Shown one piece after another: positions 34,505 through 46,551 of a stretch of DNA of 64,000 bases. Location of the stretch: contig NC_073692.1 of NCBI RefSeq assembly GCF_029784155.1, positions 373,368,813-373,432,812 of the forward strand. Reading direction: 5' to 3'. The number at the start of each line of letters is the position of its first letter. Within the stretch, counting starts at the first letter, position 1. The notes under the pieces are model-generated. The model was not told the DNA's origin and made no database searches. It saw only the letters and a program-made list of their open reading frames with translations. Made by a program: the position numbers and the translations under genes. Source of the DNA: Uranotaenia lowii (lineage: Eukaryota; Arthropoda; Insecta; Diptera; Culicidae).

Positions 34505-37500
34505 ATGACCGATGAACGACTTACGCACAACTGTAAAAATACCTTCTGCGTTGCTACCGATTTTATTTCTCAAAGTCAACCCAACAGGGAAATGCGGTTG
34601 CTGCAGGTTAACATTCGTGGGATGAACAACCTGGAGAAATTTGACTCATTAAAAGTCTTTCTCGAAAGTTTAAAGACAAACATCGATCTCATTGTAATTA
34701 GCGAAACCTGGATCAAGGAAAAAAATGTTGCATTCTACAATTTGCCTGTATATCAGGCTATCTTCTCATCCAGACGTACCCAAGGTGGTGGACTAGCGAT
34801 ATACTTTAGAGATGGAGTAAAGTACTTCTTCTTCTTCCTTCTACTTGAACTGCTTGCAGCATCGATGATCGCCGCGGCAGTTCTGGATTAAGGGCCAGTA
34901 ACTTAGACTATATGCCCTGGAGTAAAGTACAATACGAAACGAAACATCCTAGATGAAGGCTATCACTCGATAGGAGTTGAGATAATTTTGAACGGAGAAC
35001 CGATTACAGTTTATGGTATCTATCGGCCACCAGACTACAACTTTTCTAATTTTCTTGACCAATTAGAACGACTCCTTTCAGAAGCGGACCCCAGAAAACC
35101 AATCTGTATCTTGGGTGACTTAAATGTCCCAATCAATAGAACTAACGATGTCTCAGTTCTGCAGTATCAAAGTCTCCTGAATTGCTTTGGTCTGACTGTT
35201 TCAAACAACATAATCACTAGACCATCCAGCAATAACCTGTTGGATCACAGCGTTGTGCGTCTAAGTGACCTTAATGCAATCAATAACTACACTTTTGAGT
35301 GGGACATTAGTGATCACAGGCCAGTTCTCACAACATATTCCTCTATAAAATCTGGGTCAAAAACTAAACGTTTATCACGGCGGCATACGAATTGGACGGA
35401 TCTGAATCGAGACTTCATTGAATTTCTTAGATATTTCGATTCACGAAATCTAGATCCCAATGCTAAACTACGAACGATATCTGAACGTTATCAGCAACTT
35501 GTTGAAAAACACACCAAAGTTTCCACAGCTACGGTTAAAATGAAAAAACTTTGCCCCTGGATGACGTTAGAAGTATGGCAACTGTCAAAATCCAGAGACA
35601 AGATCCTGAGTAAATGTAAAAGAAACCCCAGCGATCACAATATGTCCGAGCAACTTAAGCATGTTAATAAAAAACTGCAGAGCTTAAAACGGAAGACGAA
35701 AATAGAATACTACGAACAACTGATGAGTACCTCCAACGCGAAATTACTTTGGAAACAAATAAATGAATTAATTGGAAAGAACTTAAAACATGATGACCTA
35801 GTACTGAATATAAACGGTGATTCTGTGGATGATCCATTAGTCGTGGCTAATGCTTTCAACGATTTCTTCACCTCAATTGGAAAACATCTTGCAAACCAAC
35901 ACCAATCGACTGGGAATATCAACGAGAACGGCACTATAAAGCGAATTAGAAATTCTATGTATCTTCAGCCAACCACAGTCCAGGAAGTCACGACGATTAT
36001 ATCCAAACTGGATCCTGGAAAAGCTCCTGGTGTGGATTCCTTCCCGATTTCAGCACTGCAAACTTACCATAAGGAACTAGCCCCTTTTCTTACCTCGTCC
36101 TTCAACGAAAGCGTGTCGATGGGCAACTATCCCGAATGTCTGAAGCTTGCTGTCGTTCGCCCGGTATTCAAGTCTGGAGATCCCAAATCCCTTAATAGCT
36201 ATCGACCGATTTCTGTGCTTTCCGCCTTTAGTAAAGTTTTCGAGAAACTGATTGCATCAAGGTTGATGGAATTTCTTGAGGGTGAAAGACTTCTCTACGA
36301 ACAGCAACATGGATTTCGTAAAGGTGGCTCTACAGAGATTGCTGTTCTGGAACTAGTGAACATTGTTTCACACAACTTAGACAGGAAGAAGGAGATACCG
36401 GCTGCCTTGTTTCTAGATCTTTCGAAGGCCTTCGACACAATCGATCATGATCTGTTACTGAAAAAATTAGAAGCGTATGGCATACGAGGCGTAGTCAACG
36501 ATTTCATGCGAAGCTATCTCCAAAATCGACAACAAGTTGTCCGCATTAAGAACACCTTAAGCTCTCAACTACCTTTAACTGTTGGTGTGCCCCAAGGTAG
36601 CAATCTAGGGCCATTACTCTTTCTCATTTATGTGAATGACTTGGCAAAGCTTTCTCTGTGTGGTATCCCGAAACTCTTCGCTGATGACACGGTTCTAGAG
36701 TACTCCAATAAGGATGTTGAAACAACAATCAATCAAATGAAGAACGATCTCGATATTGTAGATAGCTATCTCCAAAATAACTTATTAACATTGAACACCG
36801 CTAAAACAAAATTCATAATTTTCCGAGGAATCAAAACTAAAATACCACCGCATTCCCCCCTGATCCATAAGCAAAACGAAGTAGAAGAAGTTTCTAGCTT
36901 TAAATATTTGGGTGTACATTTAGACAATCGATTATCTTGGAAGCCACATATATCGAACGTTATTAAAAATTGTGCTCCTATTTGTGGAATAATCCGCAGG
37001 TTTTCATATTTCATGCCAAGGCATGTTCTACAGAAGCTTTATCACAGTTTTGTACACAGTAGATACACATATGCAATAAGTGCCTGGGGTCACACAAACG
37101 TATCAAATTTAACTACATTGAAGGTCCAGCAGAATAGATGTATAAAATCAATATTTAAACTTCCCTACCTTTATCCCACCTTAGAATTGTATAAAATGCC
37201 ACTACATAATATTTTGCCAATAAGTTGCATGCGAGACTTACAAACTTTATTAATTATGCACCGGATAGTTAAGATCAAGAATATCCACCATAACTTCGAT
37301 GTACAGCACGTTTCGCATAATTATAACACCCGGTTTGTCGATAGGCTCTTTGTTGAAAATGCATCAACTAGAATTGGAGAAAGGAGACTCCTCACAACAG
37401 GTCCAAATATGTACAACCGTCTTAGTACAGATATCAGAAATAGCAATAATGTGCCTTTATTTAAGTCTCGTGTTAAACATTTTTTCAAAACTTATTTAGA

Positions 37501-37513
37501 GCGGTTAATTTAA
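34505..37513 (+). pseudogene. LINE ORF2 (EEP endonuclease and reverse transcriptase), interrupted once
   Basis: The frame starts at 34505; a second in-frame ATG at 34592 directly precedes the endonuclease. Endonuclease motifs: LLQVNIRGMNN, ISETWIKE, then after the interruption ICILGDLNVP and DISDHRPVL. Reverse transcriptase: SYRPISVLSAFSKVFEKLI, FLDLSKAFDTIDHD (about 36409-36453), GVPQGSNLGPLL and the catalytic LFADDT (about 36669-36686). The C-terminus has a Cys/His-poor tail and no RNase H. A 92-bp insertion at 34826-34917, with its 13-bp target duplication, adds 105 bp and brings an in-frame TAA, so the frame is preserved but terminated. No other disabling change was seen. Confidence 0.9.
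34826..34917 (-). mobile_element. 92-bp retroposon fragment with 13-bp target duplication
   Basis: TGGAGTAAAGTAC occurs exactly at 34813-34825 and 34918-34930. The intervening 92 bp, read on the - strand, begin GGGCATATAGTC and end in AGAAGGAAGAAGAAGAA, a purine tail typical of 3' ends of short retroposons. It looks like a severely 5'-truncated retroposon inserted in the LINE's second frame. Confidence 0.75.
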
Positions 37514-37742
37514 TGTAATTTAATTTAAGCATGATAACACTTAAGTCTTATCTTTGTTCACTAATACTTAAACCTTTTAGAGGAACGTAAGTTAATTAAG
37601 GTTTTTACTGAATATTTGTCGTAAAATAAATATCATCTGTGAATTAAAAAAAAAAAAAAAAGCGTAAGGCCCGGCAATTCGGATTTGAAAAAGCGAAAGG
37701 CTAACTGAATATTTTTCCTGAATTTTATACTAATCAAACTTG

Positions 37743-38812
37743 GTAGGTAGAGGCCTTGGCCAATACTCCCAGCTAGCTCAGACGATACTTACAGGGTCTC
37801 TCAGGGTCGCTACGCCGTCCTAGGGAGAAAGGTGACAACCAATCGACATTTAACAAGGTGGACAAATCTCTGGCAGACAAGACAAATATTTATATGACTC
37901 GGTAAACTATGTGTAAAAATTAACAAATTAATTACGATTATGGAGTTTATTGAACTTGCCGTTTGCTGCCTGTATTTGGGGTTCCGGGAAGGTGATAATC
38001 ATCTGCTACGGGGCGGTGGGTCCGGTAGATAGGTTCGTCGGGTCCCAGTTAGAGAGGATCGGTATTTTCCGGGTCGTCGAAATCGTGTTACGCCACCAAC
38101 CGGTTCGCCAAAAGGGATCCCGATAGAGGGTTGGTGTTCACTGTACCCTTGGGGAAGGTTTCACCACGTGGGGCCTATGGGCCAGCGGTGTCGTTCAGTT
38201 CCACTTAATTGACGTTCAGCGGGTGCGACCGAGACTTTGATCCGACGAAGCGCTGGAACGGGCGGGAAGATATGGGGTTTCAACTGTCGAGCCAAATGTA
38301 GCGACGGCTACGACAGCACCTCACAAAACCTGGCTCTTAAATACTCGCCAAACAGGTGACCGGTATATCGGACCACTTAACCACCGTAGCTTCCTGATTT
38401 TGGCACTCGCACACTAAACCGAACTACTTGGGTAAAGGGTGAGGGTTTTCCGCACTGACAAGTGAACGCTTTCCGAGTCTCGAATTAAGTAAAGTCATCT
38501 CGGGCTTCTTCTGCTCCAAGACCCCATTCGCCATCCAATTCCTCTTCCTCTCTCATTTCCCCCGAATTCCTCTCCACCTAGGACTTAAATATCCGGTTAT
38601 TACAGGCAGGCAATTGGTTCAACTGTCAGTTGACGGCAGGTCCCAAATAGGACAATAGCGGGCAAAAACATTTGAATTTAAATTTACATCTACAGAACGA
38701 GCCATAACAGATAAAGAAAAAAAAGGACTTGACGCGAACAAAATTAGAAATATATTTGTGTTACCCGTAGGATTTGTTGCCGACTTTGATAAACGGGATA
38801 AAAGCGGTAACA
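37743..38812 (-). mobile_element. 1.07-kb LTR-like insertion, ACTTG duplication
   Basis: ACTTG flanks both sides (37738-37742 and 38813-38817), splitting the 3' untranslated part of the outer transposon. Read on the - strand it starts TGTTACCGC and contains TATTTAAG words, as in an LTR promoter. The other end (CCTCTACCTAC) does not finish in CA, so assignment as a solo LTR is tentative. Only short frames are present (64 aa, no domain). Confidence 0.55.
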
Positions 38813-38896
38813 ACTTGAAAAAGAAAATTAATTTGATTTTTTAAATAAACGATTTTACGTGTTTTCCTTTGACCAAATTTTGACCGTATCACCCTT

Positions 38897-41029
38897 AAGT
38901 CAAGCATAATTTTGCACGGGAGCTCGAGTCTTTATGCCAGTAGTGCTTTTCCAATCATCTTTGGTACAATGCATGTTTTAGCGTATTTTTGGCATAGAGT
39001 TAGCGCCGAGCGGCATTGAATTTTTTCAACCTCTTCTGTGGGTGTACGAAGCGATAGTTTGGATACAAAGTGATGGGGCTTACTTGGTTTTGAGCAAAAA
39101 AAAAAAATCCCAATTATAAAACTGTTTTATGTTTCAATCCTTTTTAACAAAGTTATCAAGTGATGGTTCCAAGATTCGAATCGAATTACGAGCTCTGTTT
39201 TTTCCAGTGCTCTCCCAATTCAATAGAATTCATTTGGGTAATCCTTTTTTTCGGTTCGAAAATGACTTCAATTCATCAGCACTGCAGGGCACTTGTTTGT
39301 GAATGTGTACCAGGGAGGATCGTCCTTTTTTTTTCTTCTCGTGTATGGTTCCACCATTTCCCACCAGACAGACCGACTTGAAAAACAAACCAAAAAGCAC
39401 CAGGACGACGACACCATCATAACACCAAGTTTTATCCGATAAGGACGGATGTGGCTGTGCGAATGGGGGGAAGGCGTTAATTCGGTTTCATTTCGGATGT
39501 CAGTTTTTTTCTTTCTTTACCCAGCAGCCTTTTTGCCATTCGAGGTATGACTTCTGTGTGGTGGGTTTTTTTCTATCTCAATTTTTCACCACCAAAGTTT
39601 TTTTTCTCCTGTCTTTACATTCAATTCAGAGGCATTCGGGGAGAAAGTGCTAGGCTTAAGTGAAATCTTTTGATTTATTATTTAAGATTCTGTTTCGCTT
39701 CCTTCCAGCCGCGTGACGTTCGTTGCTACTGTTACTGTGTTATGTGTCCTTTTGAGTTGTTCTTTTATCAATCGTCTGAGGGCTTTTGGGGGGAAAGGCA
39801 TCTAAGGCGTACATTTTTTTCTTGATTGATTCTTTCCGTAGGAAGTTAGAAAATCATAATCATTTTTCAAAGGAAATGTGGTTTGAAGAATATCAAATTA
39901 ATCGTGACATTGGAGGTTCTACACTGTGATATGATTGAGTGTCGTATATCCATTTTGGCCTTGAAATTGTTCTGATATAAGAAATATTTCTTAAGTAAAT
40001 AATGAATTTCAAGCAGTTTTGTGATAGTTTAATGATCTTAAAATTTGTTTAATAATGTTTCAGATTGTGTGATACTTCCTGTTGTTATGTCCATTGAATT
40101 AAAATTAATATCGTGACGGAGACTTACATCTCTGAGTGTGAAACCAGACGTATGGATTTATAATAAATAGCTGACGAATGAGAAGAGCAGGTCTCTTATC
40201 ATTCGTACAGCCTCACTACCACAACCCTGAGTATTATCATTCTACCTCGAAATATATAAACTATCCATTTGACAGCTGAGTATTTCAGTTGATTTCCTTT
40301 CGTGAGGCAGACACATCACCTGTCAATTCAGATCATTATACATTCAATTTTAAATATTCCCGAAACCTGCTTTCAGCAGTATTTTTTGAATTTATAAACC
40401 CAACGAGCTATGAAAAAGTTGACGTTGTATTTTACACAATTCGAAATTAAATACAGTACTCGCTCGTTAATCAGCAGCTGCTTGAAACTTAAGCCATTCG
40501 ATTTTAGACTTCTGCTTTTAAGTTTTTTCTTCTTTATAGGAATTTAACCCATTATGGCAATTCTTCCTCGGTTCTAGTTTTAAGACTTTTAAAGCGTATT
40601 TAAGTTTCGCTAGTTGTGAAAAAAAACAAGGTGTATTGAGACTGCTGCTGATTGGAAAAAATAATTCAAATTTTCAATAAATTGACACAAATTGAACAAA
40701 AGCTTGCACGAAACTAACTTGCATACAATCTACTTTTCACAAAATCAAAAAATCAAGTTATTTTAGATTGAAAAGTTTTAAAATTTGGTATACATTTTAT
40801 ACAGTTTTATGTTCTAATCTGTTTGAATTCTCGAAGAATTTATCATTTCTCAATTAAAATACCTTAAACTTTATTAACTTCATGAGAGCTTTTCATCAAC
40901 GTGCCTTCTAGCCTAAATTTCAACACCTATCAAGTTTTCTCCTATTGGCGCACTAATGCCTGTCTATCCACCTTTCTTTCATCCATACACATAAAAATGA
41001 ATTTCTGTTTGTCTGTCGTGATACTTGGC
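38897..41029. other. Non-coding stretch, with one small hairpin
   Basis: No recognisable gene. T-rich tracts and a more even composition mark 39100-39800; this could be intronic or upstream regulatory sequence of ktub, but nothing proves it. A 14-bp stem with one mismatch and a 5-nt loop lies at 40174-40206 (ACGAATGAGAAGAG paired with CTCTTATCATTCGT). Confidence 0.4.
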
Positions 41030-41935
41030 AGGTTAGGGTATTGGAGGCCGGAGAAGGTTCCTATTATGATTTGAGACCCCTTCCTCTAGCAGGAAGCGGG
41101 AGGAGGTGGTCTCTCAAGCAATAGATTAATTTTTTGCATAACTCGAGAAGCGATCAAGCAAATACCCAACTTGAAATGGGAAGGTATTTGGATACGAAAA
41201 ATATTTCTGTGATTATTCGAGACCCCTCTCTCTTTCCAGTAGGGTAAAGGGGGGAGAAGGAATCTTTCATAATTTTTTACATAACTCAAAAACTAATTAA
41301 GCGAATGGAACCAAATTTTGAATAGAAGGGTATTTAGGAACGAGAAATGATGTAATGATTATTTGAGAACCCTTCCTTCTTTCAGCGAGGAGAAAAGAAA
41401 GGAGAAGGGAATTTCATACAATTTTTGCTGCATAACTCGATAACTACAACAGCAAATGGAATCAAATTTGGCATGGAAGGGTATTTGTGTCCGAGAAATT
41501 CATCTATATATATTTGGTATCCCTCAACTCCTTCAAAGAGATGGATGAAAAGGGGGAGGAGGGGGGCCCCCCTTACAATTTTCAGTATAAATGGAGTGCT
41601 GATCGAGCAAATGGAACCGTATTGGACATGTGAGGGTATTTGAATTCAAGAAATGTTTCTATGATAAATTGAAGCCCCACGTTTCTTTCAGCGGAAAGAT
41701 ATAAGGAGGAAAATACAATTTTTGTGCATAACTCGAAAATTAATCCAGTAAATGAAACTGAATTTGGCATCAAAAGGGTATTTGAGTACTAAACATATTT
41801 CTATGAATATTAAGTTCTCACCCCTTTATTCAATGGGGTGATAGAAAGGGGGGATGAACTTCCTATTAAGTTTATGCATAACACATGAATTTACTACACA
41901 AATAAAACCAAATTTGGCGATTTTATAGTATGTTT
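41030..41935. repeat. Tandem array of about 142-153-bp units (about six copies)
   Basis: A landmark GCATAACTCGA or close variant recurs at about 41137, 41280, 41431, 41584 (diverged), 41726 and 41876. Each is followed by AAATGGAACCAAATTTGG-like text, AAGGGTATTTG, GAGAAATnTTTCTATGAT and a C-rich, then G-rich stretch. Units are diverged by substitutions and indels. Open frames inside are inconsistent between units, so it is non-coding satellite-type DNA. Confidence 0.88.
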
Positions 41936-44900
41936 CGATGTATTGTTAATATATTTCTATATAAATTATACTTTTTTTTTTAGAACTCTATAGAAATTCT
42001 AGAAAATTTATATTGGCTGAAAAGTACTACATCATAGTTTCAAGATCAATTTAACCGGTCTTTTTTTGCAAAATTGTTGAAATTGTGGAGCAAACCAAGG
42101 AATATATGCCCAGTTCCTTAGATTTGATTTTAAAAAAATCATGAAAGCCTATAAATTTGAAACGAAAAGACTACGTGTTACAAGACGCCGAAGTGTTTGA
42201 TCTCTAATCGTTTAACAAGTTTTGGGATACAATTATTAGAAATTTGAAACCTTTTATATTAATTTTTTTATTTGCCATGATTTGAAATAAACAACGAGTA
42301 TAAAAAATATCGGAAAAATCATGATTTATTACCGGGAAAAATCCTGGAAAAACCGGGAAAAACTTTGGAATTCCAAAACGAAAAATCGCTAGCAACTCTG
42401 CTGTTAGGAAACAGCAGTCTTCAAAAAAATGAGCTGCTGACCAAGTTCAAGATACCGTAGAGAAATTTCGCCAAAAACCGGAGAATTACCGAAGACGGTG
42501 GACTTAAATTCGTTTTTCATGATACAAAAGGAATAAATTTGTAATCCAATGGACATTTATCACTTGGCAGATCAAAAATCATCTTTAGTAAATCTGATAA
42601 CTACAGAATAATCTTTGGCTGACTATTTTAATTGCTTCAAAATCTACATATTTGGTCACATTATGCTTCAAAGTTATTTTTTTCGTTCTACAAAGTCACA
42701 ATTTGGTAACTTTTTTCGGTCCTCAAAGTCACTATTTGGTCACTTTTTTTTTCAAATTTTGGTCACTAAAGTCACTACTATTTCATTGTCAAACCGCTAC
42801 CAGCCTTGGATTCACCTTACTACTGAAATTTGGTCCACCCTATCCCAAGATGATCGGCTTTGAATATTGAGTGCGATTTTTTGAAAATGTTCTAACTTTA
42901 GGTTAAGTTTAAGTTACAAAACTAAAAGATTATTTCTGGGAAAAATACCTCCGAAATAGCTATTGCTCATTATCTTTCAAATGAGATCAGAAGATTTGCA
43001 ATATGTCCTAAGACAGCTGAGATATGAAAGATCAAAATTTGCATGTTTTTTAGCGGGTGATCCCAAACTTTTGGCCGGCAGTGTATCTATGATTATTTAT
43101 TGATTCAAGAGGATCTTATCTAATCTTATCGACGTCATATGTATCTCCAAAACTAGAGGCGCAAGACAGATTCTTCTATCATTAGCTTTAAAAAAATTAT
43201 TAGTATTCCATTGGATAAGATTTCTGTTTCGAAAACAAGTAACTATTAGCAGATTGAGATTCTAGCAGAAAAACACCTGTTAAAAAAGCGTAAAAAATGG
43301 TAGAAGCTGTTTTTTTTTATTTAATGGGATAGATGGGAAATTTGGTTGAGGGAAGACGACACCTTTTTTTTTGATACTGATTTGTGTTAGAGTAGATTGA
43401 GATTTTTTATTTAAAATGAGTTAAGCCAGTTTCATAATTCAAATAGGTACAGCTAGTTCATCGCTAACTGTAAAAAAAACCAAAGAAGAAAGATCAAAAC
43501 TCGCTGACTGTGGAAAAAGTCTAAATTGAGAAATTTTTTTTCGAGAAATAGTACAGTAGATTGGAATATATGCTATATGGAAATGTAAAAGTGGATTGAG
43601 AATTTGAACAAAAATATTCAAAGAAAAAATTGAAGAAAGTGAAATTTCTTCTATTAGAATGTTTTAAAAGTAAACAAACGCTTTGATGTCTTAAATTTGA
43701 GTAGAGATACGTTGTATTTTTTGGGACTTTTTTTTCCTACAGGTTTAAGACATGTGGTGAGGCTCTTCTTGTTAGTTCTTGTTCTTGTTAACGGATTTAA
43801 AAATACAACACTGAGTGTTGTGTCAATTTCAATTCCTTCATGTCACGCTGTATTGAGCGTATGGCCAGAGTTCTAGCTAAACGATACAAAACCTTTTCAA
43901 ATTCCATAATTTTTTTTCTGTTATCTTTCTAAGTTGATATTTTTCGGTGATTGTCGAGTCAAATAATGACAATTTTTTAACGTTTCGGCCTACTGGAAAT
44001 TTTAACCATCTTCAGAAAAACTGTATTGAGATAAAAAAATATTTAAAAAAAAATAAATTAACACACTTTATTTACACAATATGTCTTAAAATCACTTAAC
44101 TTTTCTGCACTTACAAATTGTTTCGCTGCGTGCTTCCGTTACGGCTGTCTTATTTAATTTGGATTCAAAATTTTAACAGCTTCTAACAGCTGATGTCCAG
44201 CATTCTCGGCGTCGGTGTAAACATATTTTTTTTCCTTTACAGCTGCACTTTTCAAAGTACAAAAAACTTTAATGTATATGTAAAATACTTTCTTTACTTA
44301 ACCCAAAGTTGTCACTCTGTCTACAATTTAAACGAATAAAAAGAGCCTTTATAATTGTGCTTTTGTAAATTTGCTACAGTGTTGTCAGTATCTTTGAAAG
44401 TTATTTCTAGATAATATTTATAGTTCATTTTTTAATATTCGTTCCAAATATAAATTTTTGTTGATTTTCAATATTTTAAGCTTGAAAGTGAATTGAAAAA
44501 AAAATTAAGTTTTAAGAAATAATTATCAGTGAAAATTCGAAAAATAGAACCATTCGCAATTCTAACACGCGTACTGTCACTTCGATTATGAACTTTCTAC
44601 TCTGATGATATTTTTTACTTAAATTTCTGCGTAAGTTTATGTTTTCTGAATTATGTGTTGCCTGAGATACAGTATTTTTTCCGTAAGTTGGACTTTGGAC
44701 ACCATTCAAACTGCAATATCTCAGAAACGTAATAGGCGTTTATTATTGAAATTTCGCAGACTGATTAAATAAGTATAAAGCAAAAGTTGAGGTACAATAT
44801 TTCAGGAATGAACGCGATTTCTCTAGAATTTTGGAATGTCTCATATGAAAATTCTAAACCACCAGTGAATCTATTTCAACCAAAAACTTGAAAATTTATC

Positions 44901-45778
44901 GTAAGATTCTGATTTCAAAACACAAATGAATCGTTCATTCCATTTTTCCTTTTCGTTATTGCTTTTTTTCAGACGTTAATTGACTGATTTGTGACTGATT
45001 GACAACACCAGTGAACTCGCTCTTATATAATAGAACTAAGGTTTGAACTCAAAAGGTTTTTTTTTGCTTTTTTTCTCAATCACGATGGCAGCTTAAAATT
45101 AGCAAATATCCTTTTGGTATTGATTAGATGAGGATTGAGGCTCTTTTTCAAACTTATCATTTCTTTCTTGTTTTAAATAAATTATTCAATGTTATAAGAC
45201 ACGAATGCCATACAGATGGTAAAGTGTCTCAAATAAAATTATAATAATAATTCAATGTTATAGCAGAAATATAGCACTTCCTAAGAAAAGCTATTCAATC
45301 CGCTTGTCCTAAGATGTCAGAAAATTCACCAACAGAACTCTCTTCATCATTATCATGCTCCAGTGACTAGAACGATAAAATGTCCAATAGACTAGTACCT
45401 AAACCAACAATTCCAATCAATGTTCTGCTCTATTTCGTTTGGCCAGTTTGTTGTATGATTGAATTTTCAAAAGTCATCCTCAGATGGGTGAGGGATAATA
45501 TTGACACAATCATCTCTCCCGGAGCTTTTTGTATGTACAAAGGTATGAAGGTGGAGGTGCTGGGTTGGGGTTCAACTAATGATGGATGATGTGGTTTACT
45601 CAAAGTCCCACAAACTCTCACTCCCCCACACAACTGTGCCTTCTATCGGGCAAGATGGTGCAAAACTCATCCAACCCTTCAAGTGTTAATTGTGGTTTGC
45701 GTCAATATTGACTCGACAGTTTCAATTATCACATTGACTGAATTTGTGTTTTCCATCTTCTTTTTTCTCTCTATAAAG
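41936..45778. other. AT-rich sequence upstream of the first visible ktub exon
   Basis: No gene recognised. At 42650-42785 there are irregular copies of AAAGTCACnATTTGGTCAC followed by T-runs. At about 43060-43085 a sequence ending CCAAACTTTTGGCCGGCAGTGTA looks like one end of a Tc1-like transposon next to TA, with no partner end found. A block at about 43940-44030 (ACGTTTCGGCC then AACCATCTTCAG) looks like a dispersed repeat end of unknown type. The last 30 bases are a pyrimidine-rich tract leading to the splice acceptor. Confidence 0.4.
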
Positions 45779-46082
45779 CGTCAACTGATGGAAGCTTACA
45801 TAAGACAGAAGCGGGCCACCCCAGGGATGGTGCAGGCCAGTGATCTACAGCTGGTTCGGCCGATGTCCGCCGTCAATCGGAACGGCCGGGAGGTGCACGC
45901 GTATGATGGGCCGATGCAGTTCATGATGTCCCCCAGCAATCCGGACCAGATCATCAGCTCGACGACGCCGGTCTCGCCGGTTCCGGTCCTGGTGGGGAGC
46001 AATGCAACGACAACGACAACGACGGCGACTCATCACGGGAACATGTCGATAACGACGACGCCCACCTCGCCGTACAGTGATG
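45779..46082 (+). CDS. ktub: king tubby, N-terminal coding exon (visible exon 1)
   Basis: ktub is the insect Tubby/TULP homologue. Tubby proteins bind membrane phosphoinositides and nuclear targets, and act in ciliary trafficking and signalling. The exon follows a pyrimidine tract and AG (45777-45778) and ends before GTGAGT (46083); it is 304 bp, leaving one base of a split codon. It reads RQL, then [19 protein letters not shown] and [13 protein letters not shown], which match the N-terminus of dipteran king tubby. The ATG at 45788 corresponds to the usual annotated start. The frame is open through RQL to the acceptor, as in longer Tubby N-termini, so an upstream coding exon is possible. The rest is low-complexity and Ser/Thr-rich (a T6 run near 46010). 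Confidence 0.95.
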
Positions 46083-46551
46083 GTGAGTATTGGAGCAAGG
46101 GTTGGTTCAAAGTCGGAAAATTTGCTAGGGATTTGTAGAAAATGATTTTTTTGTAGATATGTATGTTTTTTTTTAAATTTTCGATTAACTCGAAATCGAT
46201 GATAAAGGATAGATTAATCAATCCCATTGATAAACTAAATAGTTTCTCGTGAGTTTCGACAAGGCCTAACAGTAGAGATGCGGGAACATGCAAAATGATT
46301 AGTAACTCTCTGATTCTCGGTGTGTCAATTAGCAATTTTTTTTACATAAATGCTAATCTTCAATATCTATGTTCATAACTCCCCGAAGCGCATTGGTCCT
46401 CTACGTGCATAGTCATTGTTTCGTAATAAGCGCATCCTCTGTAATCTCAAGCACGATTTTATGTCTAAAAACTCGATCGGATCATTCTACTGATTTCGTT
46501 GTCGACGATTCTACATGTACTTTTCTAAGACGTAGTTATAACAAAATTGAT
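46083..46551. other. Start of the 14.3-kb ktub intron
   Basis: The intron opens with GTGAGT and runs to TTTTTTTTTTTTCAACAG at 60380. This first part is AT-rich and holds nothing recognisable; transposon-derived sequence begins at about 46552. Confidence 0.8.

Larger units (their letters stand above)
32919..37661 (+). mobile_element. CR1-group LINE (non-LTR retrotransposon), near full length
   Basis: Inserted in the dead DD37E transposon just after GATGGCAGGGGTT. It has a 5' untranslated region of about 790 bp rich in CTG/TTG and CCAA words, ORF1 (33710-34465), ORF2 (34505-37513, interrupted once) and a short 3' untranslated region with AATAAA near 37626. The poly(A) run is at 37646-37661. 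Transposon sequence resumes directly at AGCGTAAGGCCC. No clear target-site duplication is seen, which is common in the CR1 group. ORF1 of the Baculo_FP type and an ORF2 without RNase H support the CR1/L2/Daphne-like group; the exact clade is not assigned. Confidence 0.87.
30156..38896 (+). mobile_element. Composite: one DD37E Tc1/mariner copy split by three insertions
   Basis: The outer element starts AAGGGTGATACGGTC at 30156, after TA, and ends GACCGTATCACCCTT at about 38896. Its own sequence survives in four collinear pieces: 30156-30988, 32606-32918, 37661-37742 and 38813-38896. Together these total about 1.3 kb, the expected size of a full-length copy. The intervening blocks are a 1.6-kb retroposon-like insertion, a CR1-like LINE and an LTR-like insertion. 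The order and orientation of the four pieces match the undivided copy at 22206-23330. Confidence 0.88.

Noticed and set aside
43960..44025. Hammerhead ribozyme or Penelope-like terminus suggested by CTGAAGATGG and CCGAAACGTT on the - strand
   Set aside because: The hammerhead core requires CUGAUGA; here it reads CTGAAGA, and the stems do not pair convincingly.
45683..45778. An upstream ATG at 45683 as the ktub start
   Set aside because: The segment before 45779 is a pyrimidine tract ending in AG, a splice acceptor; the conserved start is the ATG at 45788 or an upstream exon.
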